This document shows positions 22,753 through 30,634 of a stretch of DNA of 33,587 bases, in pieces. Made by a program: the position numbers and the translations under genes. The stretch spans positions 56,110 through 89,696 of the forward strand of contig DBYJ01000008.1 in assembly GCA_002309805.1 (NCBI GenBank), read 5' to 3'. The notes beneath the pieces were generated by a model, which saw only the letters and a list, made by a program, of their open reading frames with translations, was not told the origin of the DNA and ran no database searches. Numbering within the stretch: the first letter of the stretch is position 1; each line of letters starts with the position of its first letter. The stretch comes from Bacteroidales bacterium UBA1189 (GTDB taxonomy: Bacteria; Bacteroidota; Bacteroidia; Bacteroidales; Bacteroidaceae).

Positions 22753-23367
22753 ATGAACATCCCCATCGATCACGACGTAGAGATTGACCGCAATGCACGG
22801 CGCGTACTCAAAGGAGGCCGCGACGTTCAACTGACTGGACTGGAGTTTGGATTGCTGGATTATTTGGCATCGCATCCAAATAAAGTCTGCACACGCGAAA
22901 ACATTCTCGACCATGTCTGGGGAACACGTTTTCAGTACGATTCGGGTACGATAAACGTTCATTTGAGCGCCCTCCGACGCAAGTTGGGATGGAACAGCAA
23001 GTGGCCCATTGAGACCATCCGTAGCGTAGGTCTGATTTTCCGGCATGAACGGAAGACACTGCATTATACCATCGATCTCCAAACGTTCCTCACTTCATGG
23101 TTGTACAGCCACGAGGTGGAGATTGTCTCGGCAGGCTTAATGGCCCAACTTCATCTGACGCCGTTTGTCAATGAGATGACGATTGAGCCCGAAGCACTCC
23201 GGCGGATGCTGGACAGCATCCTAACCGCCTTGTTGCCTAATGCGCAGCCCGGCGTGCTACGGCTAAGTTCCCGATTGACCATTCACTGCTTTTTCCTTTC
23301 CATCGACATCAACGGTACTGTTTGCGAACTCCGCATCCCCGTTTATGAGGGTTCTGATGTTTCTTAA
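22753..23367 (+). CDS. Orphan OmpR/PhoB-type winged-helix regulator with unusual C-terminus
   Basis: A 204-residue protein. Residues 1 to about 97 form an OmpR/PhoB-type winged-helix domain: VEIDRNARRVLKGGRDVQLTGLEFGLLDYL, then TRENILDHVWG and INVHLSALRRKLG. There is no receiver domain. The usual TVRGxGY near the wing is here TIRSVGLIF. The C-terminal half contains LRRMLDSILTALLPNAQPGVLRL and HCFFLSIDINGTVCELRIP, which recalls the N-box region of histidine-kinase ATPases but lacks clear Mg/ATP residues; this part is speculative. I chose the ATG at 22753, 2 bp after the preceding stop; the longer open frame upstream overlaps the flavoprotein gene. Confidence 0.8.
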   Translation: MNIPIDHDVEIDRNARRVLKGGRDVQLTGLEFGLLDYLASHPNKVCTRENILDHVWGTRFQYDSGTINVHLSALRRKLGWNSKWPIETIRSVGLIFRHERKTLHYTIDLQTFLTSWLYSHEVEIVSAGLMAQLHLTPFVNEMTIEPEALRRMLDSILTALLPNAQPGVLRLSSRLTIHCFFLSIDINGTVCELRIPVYEGSDVS

Positions 23368-23400
23368 GGAAATCTTAATCTACCATTCCTGAAAACTGCG

Positions 23401-23443
23401 CACCTTTGCACCATCGTCCTTTACGATTATGCGTGCAAAGGTG
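23401..23443. promoter_or_regulatory. Perfect inverted repeat over the start of the second TonB receptor
   Basis: CACCTTTGCAC (23401-23411) and GTGCAAAGGTG (23433-23443) are exact 11-bp inverted copies. Between them ATCGT (23413-23417) and ACGAT (23423-23427) form an inner stem. The left half overlaps a -7-like CACCTTTG, and the right half lies in codons 2-5 after the ATG at 23429. It could be a protein operator or a start-sequestering hairpin. Confidence 0.7.
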
Positions 23444-25675
23444 TTCATTTTGCTTTCCCTTCTTACCACCTCGCCATCTAGCGCCGAGGAGGTGACAGAC
23501 TCTGTGGTGCTGCCAGCCATAGAAGTGTCTGCATCTCGCCTTGCTCAGTCAGCCATGCCACGTCAGAGTGGGCTGAGCATTATTGACAACCAGCTCATCG
23601 AAGTAGCCCAAATCACTACGCCCAAAGACGTCACTTCATTAGTCCCGGGTGTCCACATGCCGGACTATGGTTCGGCTATGACGAGCAGCATCTACATCCG
23701 CGGCATGGGCAGTCGGACAGGCGAGCCGACGTTGGGCATGGTCATCGATGGTGTGCCGCTGTTGGATAAGAACATGTACGACCACACCATGCAGGATGTA
23801 AAACAGATTCAGCTGCTCCGCGGCCCGGGCGGCAGTCTCTATGGCCGTAACACGCAAGGAGGCGTCATGGAGATTAGCACCATCCTGCCGCTTGACTTCA
23901 CAACGCAGCACATCCGTGGCCTGCTGAGCCGCTCCACCGCAAACAGTATCAGAGCACAAGCTTCAGTCTATCGTCCCGAACGGCCTGACTTCGGCTGGGG
24001 CTTAGCGGCACATTACCGCCACACGGACGGATTCCACACCAATGCATACAATAACCGAAAGGTTGACTATGGCCACGAGGCAGGAGGGCGTCTGGTTCTA
24101 GATGCCCGCCCTTCGACGGAATGGCGGGTGATGGGTACCGTCAACGCCGACTGGGTGCAGCAAGGCGCCTTCCCATACGCTGCCGCAGCCACAGACATCA
24201 TCGCCTACAACCGTCCCTCGGGATACGAACGGCTTGTCATCCGGCCTGCCCTTCGGGCCGAGTATCTCCACGATGGCTACAAGTTCCTGCTCAATGCAAG
24301 CCATCAATTCATGCACGACGACATGCACATGGACCAAGACTACACCACTGCCGACATTTTTACCCTCCGGCAGACACAACAGCAGCATAGTACCTCGCTT
24401 GACGCGTTCTTCTATGCGCCACGAATAGTGGAGTGGTACGAATGGGCATTCGGCGTCAGCACCTTTGTCAAGTCCAACGGGATGGAAGCCCCCGTCACAT
24501 TCATGCGAGAAGGAATAGAGACGCTTATCCTTGCGAACGCCAACAATGGCATACAGACCGTTTTCCCCGAAGACTCCCTTGAAATACGCGATGACGAATT
24601 GCCTATAGAAAGCCATTTCAGCTTCCTGAATGCTGGTACAGCCGCCTTTCACCAAAGCCAGTTCCACTTTGGACGTTGGCACTTGAGCGCCGGATTACGA
24701 TTAGATTATGAACATGCGCGCATGCGCTACATGAGCATGGCCGACTTCGACTATCGCTTCACGATGATGATGTCCTATTTCAAGACCGTGCATACCGAAA
24801 TAAGCGGCAACCATAGCGTCTATTTTCTCCAGGTACTGCCCCGTCTAGCACTATCTTATGACACACCCCATGCCACAACCTACGGCTACGTCGCAAAAGG
24901 ATACAAGGCTGGAGGATACAATCCACAAATCTTCAGCACCATCACTCAAAACAAGCTGATGAACGATCTCGCCTCCGACATGGGCATGCACCTCACCATC
25001 GCCGATACGCGCTTCACAGACGTTGCCATAACCTCGTATAAGCCGGAGACCGCCTGGACGTTCGAACTCGGCACCCATCTCACGCCAACCACCGGACTAT
25101 CGCTGGACATCGATGCCTTCCACATCCGGTGCCGCGACCAGCAGGTGACCGTCTTTCCTACGGGCAAGACCACAGGCCGCATGATGGCCAATGCAGCTCG
25201 TTCGCGAATATGGGGTACCGAAGCCGCGTTGCAATACCGCTGGCATGCCGCCCGATGGGACGGACTCACTGCCTGCTCATACGGCTTTGCCGATGCACGC
25301 TTCACTTGCTTCGACGATGGCATGGGCGACTATGCAGGTCACCACATCCCCTACGCTCCACGCCACACCGCATATGCCCTCGCCACAACTCGTTTCCGGC
25401 TCAAGAGCCGGGCCTTACATTTCCTCTCGCTGACCCTCAAGGCCGACAGGACAGGACGCATCTACTGGAATGAGCAAAACGATTGCAGCCAACCTCCTTA
25501 TAACCTTTTAGGTGCCACAATCACGTTTGAGTGGCAGCACACCCAATTCTTACTTTGGGGACGAAATCTTACAGACCAGCCCTACGACGTATTCTATTTT
25601 CGCTCCATGAACAACGATTTTCTCCAACGTGGACATCCGCGCGAATTAGGCATAGACATTCGTATTAACCTATAA
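23429..25675 (+). CDS. TonB-dependent outer-membrane receptor, siderophore type
   Basis: A 748-residue outer-membrane receptor. The signal peptide MRAKVFILLSLLTTSPSSAE is followed by VVLPAIEVSASRL, a plug with LVPGVHMPDYG, IYIRGMGSRTGEPTLGMVIDGVPLL and IQLLRGPGGSLYGRNTQGGVMEI, and a beta-barrel that includes YGYVAKGYKAGGYNPQIF and WGRNLTDQPYDV. These are features of receptors for siderophores or similar ligands; the ligand is unknown. An inverted repeat spans its start (23401-23443), and an orphan winged-helix regulator lies just upstream. The downstream lipoprotein begins 15 bp after its stop. Confidence 0.93.
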   Translation: MRAKVFILLSLLTTSPSSAEEVTDSVVLPAIEVSASRLAQSAMPRQSGLSIIDNQLIEVAQITTPKDVTSLVPGVHMPDYGSAMTSSIYIRGMGSRTGEPTLGMVIDGVPLLDKNMYDHTMQDVKQIQLLRGPGGSLYGRNTQGGVMEISTILPLDFTTQHIRGLLSRSTANSIRAQASVYRPERPDFGWGLAAHYRHTDGFHTNAYNNRKVDYGHEAGGRLVLDARPSTEWRVMGTVNADWVQQGAFPYAAAATDIIAYNRPSGYERLVIRPALRAEYLHDGYKFLLNASHQFMHDDMHMDQDYTTADIFTLRQTQQQHSTSLDAFFYAPRIVEWYEWAFGVSTFVKSNGMEAPVTFMREGIETLILANANNGIQTVFPEDSLEIRDDELPIESHFSFLNAGTAAFHQSQFHFGRWHLSAGLRLDYEHARMRYMSMADFDYRFTMMMSYFKTVHTEISGNHSVYFLQVLPRLALSYDTPHATTYGYVAKGYKAGGYNPQIFSTITQNKLMNDLASDMGMHLTIADTRFTDVAITSYKPETAWTFELGTHLTPTTGLSLDIDAFHIRCRDQQVTVFPTGKTTGRMMANAARSRIWGTEAALQYRWHAARWDGLTACSYGFADARFTCFDDGMGDYAGHHIPYAPRHTAYALATTRFRLKSRALHFLSLTLKADRTGRIYWNEQNDCSQPPYNLLGATITFEWQHTQFLLWGRNLTDQPYDVFYFRSMNNDFLQRGHPRELGIDIRINL

Positions 25676-25690
25676 AACAAAAGTGTGATT

Positions 25691-26155
25691 ATGAAAAAAC
25701 TTCTTTCTCTCATGACCTTGGCTGCCTTGATTGCAGCATGCAGTCCCATCACCCCTGACACTCCAGAAGAACAACAAAAGGCTGCTTTTGAGGAGGCCAC
25801 GGAATTCACAGCGTGTGGACGCATCGCCGTTCCCAGCCAAACGTTTACGCTTGACAGCGTTCGCGTAGAGGCACGGCTGCGTGGCACGACGACCATTGAC
25901 ATCTACCTCTACGAAGTCACCTTCTCCCCGCGAATGCCCGTAAGGATTGACATGGTTATCCCCGATGCCGACTGCACCCGCACGAAAGGCCGTGTCACTT
26001 TCACGGGCAATGGCATCGAGCCCACTATGGGCGGCAATCCTGTTGCACGCTATGTCGTGACCGATCTGCAAGGCGCCATCACACCAGACTCCCTCACGTT
26101 CACCACTGCCTTTGGTGGAATGACCTGCACCTATCATGGCGCGCTAGTCTGGTAA
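25691..26155 (+). CDS. Lipoprotein, function unknown
   Basis: A 154-residue lipoprotein. MKKLLSLMTLAALIAAC gives a short signal with lipobox LIAAC. The rest is a beta-rich domain (FTLDSVRVEARL, TIDIYLYEVTFSPRMPVRIDMVIP, PDSLTFTTAFGGMTCTYHGALVW), loosely like the calycin-type lipoproteins of Bacteroidetes. An in-frame GTG at 25685 is possible, but the ATG gives a normal signal peptide. It is the last gene of the cluster and may be a surface partner of the receptor. Confidence 0.8.
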   Translation: MKKLLSLMTLAALIAACSPITPDTPEEQQKAAFEEATEFTACGRIAVPSQTFTLDSVRVEARLRGTTTIDIYLYEVTFSPRMPVRIDMVIPDADCTRTKGRVTFTGNGIEPTMGGNPVARYVVTDLQGAITPDSLTFTTAFGGMTCTYHGALVW

Positions 26156-26496
26156 AGGCAAGAGCTTTGTTTTCGGTCTCTCTCTTTGGACGTTTCGGTG
26201 GGTTCGAAACGGGCTAGGATATGCCCTTGTTCGACTCCACTGTAAGGTCATTCACTACCGTCTCCTTTTAGGATTATACAGACAAAGATAGCGACAAAAA
26301 TGCCACTATGCGAGAGCAAAAGTATTTTTAAGTGTAAAAGTCCACACCTGAAAAAACTTAGATTAGTTTTTTTCTAATTACTTTGTCCGTTCGCTTTTTT
26401 TTCACTATCTTTGCAGCTGACGAAGCAGACAATTCTTCGCCTCAGCCTACAGGCAGATAGTATATCTAACGAATACATATTAAGACAAAAGGTATT
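26156..26496. other. Spacer before the glutathione peroxidase transcript
   Basis: About 340 bp without a credible gene. Two small inverted repeats lie at 26192-26210 (GTTTCG/CGAAAC) and 26211-26226 (GGGC/GCCC), perhaps ending the upstream transcript, although no T-run follows. The promoter for the next gene is at 26382-26413, and a leader of about 75 nt follows it. Confidence 0.6.
26382..26413 (+). promoter_or_regulatory. Consensus promoter of the peroxidase operon
   Basis: TTTG (26382-26385), a 20-nt spacer and TATCTTTG (26406-26413) match the Bacteroidetes consensus exactly. Confidence 0.85.
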
Positions 26497-26973
26497 ATGG
26501 CAAGGATTTATGATTTCAAGGCTCTTACGAGCAAAGGTAAGGAGATTGATTTCTCCGAATTTCAGGGTAAGGTGCTGCTGGTGGTGAACACAGCTAGCAA
26601 GTGCGGCTTCACACCTCAGTTTGCAGGATTGGAGGCGCTGAACCAAAAGTACAAAGAACGTGGGCTAGTGGTAGTCGGCTTCCCGTCGGGCGACTTTGCC
26701 AATCAGGAACTGGCTGACGGCAGCAAGGCTGAGGAGTTCTGCCAACTGAACTACGGCGTGACCTTTCAAATCATGAAGAAGGTTCACGTGAACGGCCCCG
26801 ATGCCGACCCTATCTTCAAATTCCTGAAGAGCAGGACGCGCGGTTTCCTCGGCTCGCGCATCAAATGGAATTTCACCAAATTCCTCATCTCCCGCGACGG
26901 AGAGACCATCAAACGCTATTCGCCCACGACAAAGCCTGAGAAAATCGAGGCCGACATCGAGGCAATGCTATAA
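26497..26973 (+). CDS. Glutathione peroxidase family protein (variant catalytic tetrad)
   Basis: A 158-residue cytoplasmic peroxidase of the GPx family. NTASKCGFTPQF places the peroxidatic Cys at 36, and KWNFTKFLI gives Trp124 and Asn125. The usual FPCNQFG motif is here FPSGDFANQ (62-70), so the expected Gln is Asp66. Cys82 in FCQLNYG is positioned like the resolving Cys of thioredoxin-dependent GPx enzymes, so it probably uses thioredoxin, not glutathione. It is followed after 26 bp by the nitroreductase gene and driven by the promoter at 26382. Confidence 0.92.
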   Translation: MARIYDFKALTSKGKEIDFSEFQGKVLLVVNTASKCGFTPQFAGLEALNQKYKERGLVVVGFPSGDFANQELADGSKAEEFCQLNYGVTFQIMKKVHVNGPDADPIFKFLKSRTRGFLGSRIKWNFTKFLISRDGETIKRYSPTTKPEKIEADIEAML

Positions 26974-26999
26974 CAATTATAATAAAAACCATAGCGATT

Positions 27000-27629
27000 A
27001 TGAAAAAACTATTTTTATGTCTCATGGCAATGACGGGCATGCTGACCCTATCGGCACAGAGCAGCGTGACGACTGGAGGCGATGCCTACACGAACGAAGT
27101 GATCAGCACCATCATGGCACGGCGATCCGTACGCAAGTACCTCGACAAACCCGTGGAGCACGAGAAACTGGAGGCCGTTGTCCGCTGTGGCATCAATGCA
27201 CCGAGCGGCATGAACCGTCAGCCGTGGATTATCCGCGTGGTGGAAGACCAAAAGCTGATTGCCGACGTGACGGAGGTGTATAAGAAGGAGAACGCCGAGC
27301 AGGTCAGACGCGACAAGGATTTCAAGAACATGTTCCGTAATGCGCCGAACCTCATCTGCGTCTGCACGCCTGCGGGCGGCGGCGGAGAGCTGGATGCCGG
27401 TCTGCTGGGCGAGAATATGATGCTGGCTGCGCAGTCGCTGGGCCTCGGCACCTGCTGTCTCCAAGGCCCCGTCCGATTCCTTGTGGCGAACGAGAAATGC
27501 AAGTTCTTTCTCGACCGCCTCGACATCCCCGCCGACTACCGACTGAACTACATCATCGCCATCGGCTACCCCGATGAGCAACCCGACGCCCGTCCCCGTG
27601 ATGCAGCGAAGGTGAAATTCATAAAATAA
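27000..27629 (+). CDS. Exported nitroreductase family protein
   Basis: A 209-residue FMN-binding oxidoreductase. The signal peptide MKKLFLCLMAMTGMLTLSAQ (1-20) points to the periplasm, which is unusual since most nitroreductases are cytoplasmic. Core motifs include IMARRSVRKYLDKPV (FMN phosphate), INAPSGMNRQPWIIRVV and AAQSLGLGTCCLQGP. FMN would have to be inserted in the cytoplasm or captured after export. The gene likely forms one transcript with the peroxidase. A GTCAACAA octamer array starts 2 bp after its stop. Confidence 0.9.
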   Translation: MKKLFLCLMAMTGMLTLSAQSSVTTGGDAYTNEVISTIMARRSVRKYLDKPVEHEKLEAVVRCGINAPSGMNRQPWIIRVVEDQKLIADVTEVYKKENAEQVRRDKDFKNMFRNAPNLICVCTPAGGGGELDAGLLGENMMLAAQSLGLGTCCLQGPVRFLVANEKCKFFLDRLDIPADYRLNYIIAIGYPDEQPDARPRDAAKVKFIK

Positions 27630-27631
27630 AA

Positions 27632-27671
27632 GTCAACGGGTCAACAAGTCAACGAGTCAACAGGTCAACAC
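27632..27671 (+). repeat. GTCAACNN octamer array after the nitroreductase gene
   Basis: Five units with exact 8-bp phasing (GTCAACGG, GTCAACAA, GTCAACGA, GTCAACAG, GTCAACAC), noncoding, in the gap before the radical SAM gene. Confidence 0.95.
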
Positions 27672-27767
27672 TCTGAGCGCGAGATGTCTGGCTATCTATG
27701 GGGAGAGACGATGTGAAACTGACAGCATAATAATATCTTGTGAATAATGTTTGATGATTAGTAGGAT

Positions 27768-29054
27768 ATGCTGACGGAAAAGACGATGGAGAAACTGCGG
27801 ATACTCGCCGAATCGGCGAAGTACGACGTATCGTGCTCGTCAAGCGGCACCGTGCGCAGCGGAAAGAAGGGTATGGTGGGCTCTACCGTCGGTGGCCTGG
27901 GCATCTGCCATTCGTTTGCTGACGACGGACGCTGCATCGCCCTGCTGAAGGTGATGCTGACCAACTATTGCATGTACGACTGCGCCTACTGTATTAACCG
28001 CCGTTCGAACGACATCCGACGGGCCACGCTCAGCGTCTCGGAACTGGAGGAAATCACCATGGAGTTCTACCGCCGCAACTACATCGAGGGCTTGTTCCTC
28101 AGCAGCGGCGTGGTGCGCAACCCCGACTACACCATGGAACGACTGGCAGCCATTGCTCGTGACCTGCGCACCGTCCATCGCTTCAACGGCTATATCCACC
28201 TGAAAAGCATCCCCGGCTGTTCACAGGAACTGCTCAACGAGGCAGGCCGTTATGCCGACCGTATGAGCGTAAACATCGAGATTCCCAACGAGGAGTCGCT
28301 GAAAATGCTGGCTCCGGAAAAAGACCACCAGAGCGTCTTCCAGCCCATGCGGCTCATTCAGCAGGGTGTGCTGGAGAACAAGGAGGATCGCCGCCGGATG
28401 CACCATGTGCCACGCTTTGTGCCCGCCGGACAATCGACGCAGATGATTGTGGGCGCCACAAAGGAGACGGATCGCGACATACTCCAGATGTCGTCAGCCC
28501 TCTACGGACAACCGACGATGCGGCGCGTCTACTATTCCGGCTACGTTAGCGTGAACACCACCGACCCTCGTCTGCCCGTGCTGAAACAGCCGCCGCTGGT
28601 TCGCGAGAACCGTCTCTACCAGGCTGACTGGCTGCTGCGCTTCTATCACTTCAAGGTGGATGAGATTGTAGATGAAAAGCATGCGAACCTCGACTTGGAG
28701 ATAGACCCAAAGCTCGCCTGGGCGCTGCGTCACCCCGAAGCCTTCCCCGTCGACATCAACACGGCCGACTATGAGATGCTGCTCCGTGTGCCTGGCCTCG
28801 GCACGAAATCGGCATGGCTCATCATCAACTCGCGCCGCTTCGGCCGCCTCAACTCCTACGACCTGAAGAAGATGGGCGTGGTAATGAAGAAGGCAAAATA
28901 CTTCATCACCTGCCACGAGCTGACCAGCAGCCCCGCCACTTTCCTCACCAGCGTCAACGAGCTGAGTCCCGAGCGTCTGCGCCCCCTTCTCGTCTCAAAA
29001 GCGCAGCAGAAACGAGCCGCCGAGGAACAACAGCTGAAACTGGATTTCGGATAG
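27768..29054 (+). CDS. Putative DNA modification/repair radical SAM protein
   Basis: A 428-residue protein. The 4Fe-4S motif is CMYDCAYC (Cys68, 72, 75; CX3CX2C), a spacing typical of this family. The N-terminus is Ser-rich (VSCSSSGTVRSGKKGMVGSTVGG). The middle includes GLFLSSGVVRNPDYTMERL and HLKSIPGCSQELL. The C-terminus has a helix-hairpin-helix (INTADYEMLLRVPGLGTKSAWLIINSRRFG), which suggests DNA binding. This is the TIGR03916-type protein, which occurs with a TIGR03915-type partner, here the next gene (22 bp downstream). The pair is predicted to act in DNA modification or repair; I know of no settled reaction. The start at 27768 is uncertain because no clear promoter is seen. Confidence 0.9.
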   Translation: MLTEKTMEKLRILAESAKYDVSCSSSGTVRSGKKGMVGSTVGGLGICHSFADDGRCIALLKVMLTNYCMYDCAYCINRRSNDIRRATLSVSELEEITMEFYRRNYIEGLFLSSGVVRNPDYTMERLAAIARDLRTVHRFNGYIHLKSIPGCSQELLNEAGRYADRMSVNIEIPNEESLKMLAPEKDHQSVFQPMRLIQQGVLENKEDRRRMHHVPRFVPAGQSTQMIVGATKETDRDILQMSSALYGQPTMRRVYYSGYVSVNTTDPRLPVLKQPPLVRENRLYQADWLLRFYHFKVDEIVDEKHANLDLEIDPKLAWALRHPEAFPVDINTADYEMLLRVPGLGTKSAWLIINSRRFGRLNSYDLKKMGVVMKKAKYFITCHELTSSPATFLTSVNELSPERLRPLLVSKAQQKRAAEEQQLKLDFG

Positions 29055-29076
29055 ATTAAAGAGGGTCAAAAGCCAA

Positions 29077-29868
29077 ATGACATGCTATCTCTTTGACGGA
29101 ACGATGGACGGGCTGCTGACGGCGGTGTTCGATGCCTTTGCCCTGCACGAGCAGCCGGACGAGCTGCTGACGGCAGGCGACGAGCTTCCGCTGTTCTGCG
29201 ACCGTACTCATCAAGTGACGTCCGACGAAGAGAAGGCGGGACGTGTATGGACTGGATTGGAAAAACGACTGCCACCCGAGGCCCTGCGGCTCATCTCCGT
29301 CAGTTGGCTGTCGGAGCTCAAGGAGCTGAACACGCCGTTGTTTCAGTATATCTGCAAGGTATTCCGCCAGTCGGCTGGAGCGCCCAGTATCGAACGCAAC
29401 TTCTCCGACCCCGATGTGCTGACCGTGACGAACATCGCCCGCCGTGTGCTGCACGAGCAGCTGCGCATGAAGCAGTTCATCCGCTTCCAAAAAGCAAAGG
29501 ACGGCACCTACCTCGGCGTTGTCAGCCCCGACCACAACGTGCTGCCCATCGTCATCAACCACTTCTGCGACCGTTTCAACGACCAGCCCTGGCTCATCTA
29601 CGATGCCGGGCGGCACTACGGCTACTACTACGACGGCTCTGCAGCCCCCATTCGCATCACCTTTGAAGAAGAATCGGCCGTCCCCTTTAACTTAGAAAAC
29701 GGCCGTCTGAACGATGAAGCCCTCAGCAGCGATGACCAACTGATGCAGGAGCTATGGCGCACCTATTTCAAGGCCATCTGCATCAAGGAGCGCATGAATC
29801 CCCGCAAGCAGCTCAGCGACATGCCCCGCCGCTACTGGAAATACATGACTGAGAAACAGACTCGTTAG
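29077..29868 (+). CDS. TIGR03915-type DNA metabolism protein, partner of the radical SAM protein
   Basis: A 263-residue protein that starts MTCYLFDGTMDGLLTAVFDAF, the usual opening of this family. It includes IARRVLHEQLRMKQFIRFQK and HNVLPIVINHFCDRFNDQPWLIYDAGRHYGYYYDG, then a C-terminal MNPRKQLSDMPRRYWKYM. This composition resembles a domain (DUF4130) elsewhere fused to uracil-DNA-glycosylase-like proteins. It presumably works with the radical SAM protein on DNA. The last four bases overlap the convergent SIMPL gene (stops share TTAG). Confidence 0.88.
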   Translation: MTCYLFDGTMDGLLTAVFDAFALHEQPDELLTAGDELPLFCDRTHQVTSDEEKAGRVWTGLEKRLPPEALRLISVSWLSELKELNTPLFQYICKVFRQSAGAPSIERNFSDPDVLTVTNIARRVLHEQLRMKQFIRFQKAKDGTYLGVVSPDHNVLPIVINHFCDRFNDQPWLIYDAGRHYGYYYDGSAAPIRITFEEESAVPFNLENGRLNDEALSSDDQLMQELWRTYFKAICIKERMNPRKQLSDMPRRYWKYMTEKQTR

Positions 29869-30560
29869 TCTTTCAGATAGAAATCGACGTAGGTGACCAC
29901 GCGGACATTCTTGATGTAGGGCGTGTTGCTGTCGCGGTCGTCGATGGAGAACTGTCCCTGCGTGGCGCTCTTGATTTTACCGAGCTTGCTGTCGCTGTCA
30001 GCGGCAAACTTCAGCGCAGCCTCACGGGCATTCTTCGTAGCCTCCTCAATCATGCCGGGCTTGATGTCGTTGAGCCCGCGGAAGCTGTAGCTGGGGCGAT
30101 ACTCCCATCCCGTCAGGGGTACGATGTTCTTCTCCATCAGACGGCTCTGCTCACTCATCATGCGGATGACGGCATCCACCTGCTTGGTACCGACGGTGAG
30201 GACGCTGGTCACCTGGAAGTCGTAGCCGCTCTTGTTGTCCCATGTACGGCGGTCGGTGAACTCAGGCGTGGAGACGCTGATCTCGTCGCTTGAGATGCCA
30301 TAGGACTTGATGAAGTCGATGAAGATCTCGTTCTTCTTCTTGATTTCCTGATAGAGGCTCTGCATGTCGTTGCCCAGCAGCGAGTAGGCAAACGGGGCAA
30401 TGGCATAGTCGGCCTTCACCTCCTTGGTGGCAAGACCACGAACGGAGACGGTACGATCATACTGTTTCAAAGCGCTGACGGGCATCTTCATGGCCCATCC
30501 CAACACGAATGCGGCGATTACAAGGGCTGCCGCAAGAAGCCAACTGGTTGTCTTTTTCAT
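29865..30560 (-). CDS. SIMPL-domain (DUF541) membrane-anchored protein
   Basis: A 231-residue protein. An N-terminal hydrophobic segment (residues about 8-24, WLLAAALVIAAFVLGWA) is a signal or anchor. The SIMPL domain follows: RTVSVRGLATKEVKADYAIAP, QSLYQEIKKKNEIFIDFIKSYGI, then FQVTSVLTVGTKQVDAV and EEATKNAREAALKFAADSDSKLGKI. These domains form oligomeric rings in the periplasm or outer membrane in some relatives, and their function is not well defined. It lies 69 bp after the rRNA methyltransferase gene and is probably co-transcribed with it. The gap holds a short AACTATGA-type repeat. Confidence 0.88.
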   Translation of the reverse strand: MKKTTSWLLAAALVIAAFVLGWAMKMPVSALKQYDRTVSVRGLATKEVKADYAIAPFAYSLLGNDMQSLYQEIKKKNEIFIDFIKSYGISSDEISVSTPEFTDRRTWDNKSGYDFQVTSVLTVGTKQVDAVIRMMSEQSRLMEKNIVPLTGWEYRPSYSFRGLNDIKPGMIEEATKNAREAALKFAADSDSKLGKIKSATQGQFSIDDRDSNTPYIKNVRVVTYVDFYLKD

Positions 30561-30603
30561 AAGAAAATGGTTAATGGTTAATATAATTTTTAATTCTTTT
30601 CTT

Positions 30604-30634
30604 AACTATGAATTATGAACTATGAACTCTTAAC
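30604..30634. repeat. AACTATGA-type short repeat
   Basis: AACTATGA, ATTATGA and AACTATGA follow each other with a 7-8 bp period, running into the stop codon of the methyltransferase gene. A related GGTTAATGGTTAAT motif lies closer to the SIMPL start (about 30568-30580). Confidence 0.7.

Noticed and set aside
26191..26215. GGTTCGAAAC considered as a tRNA T-loop
   Set aside because: The flanks do not form a T-stem, anticodon or acceptor stem; it is a small inverted repeat.
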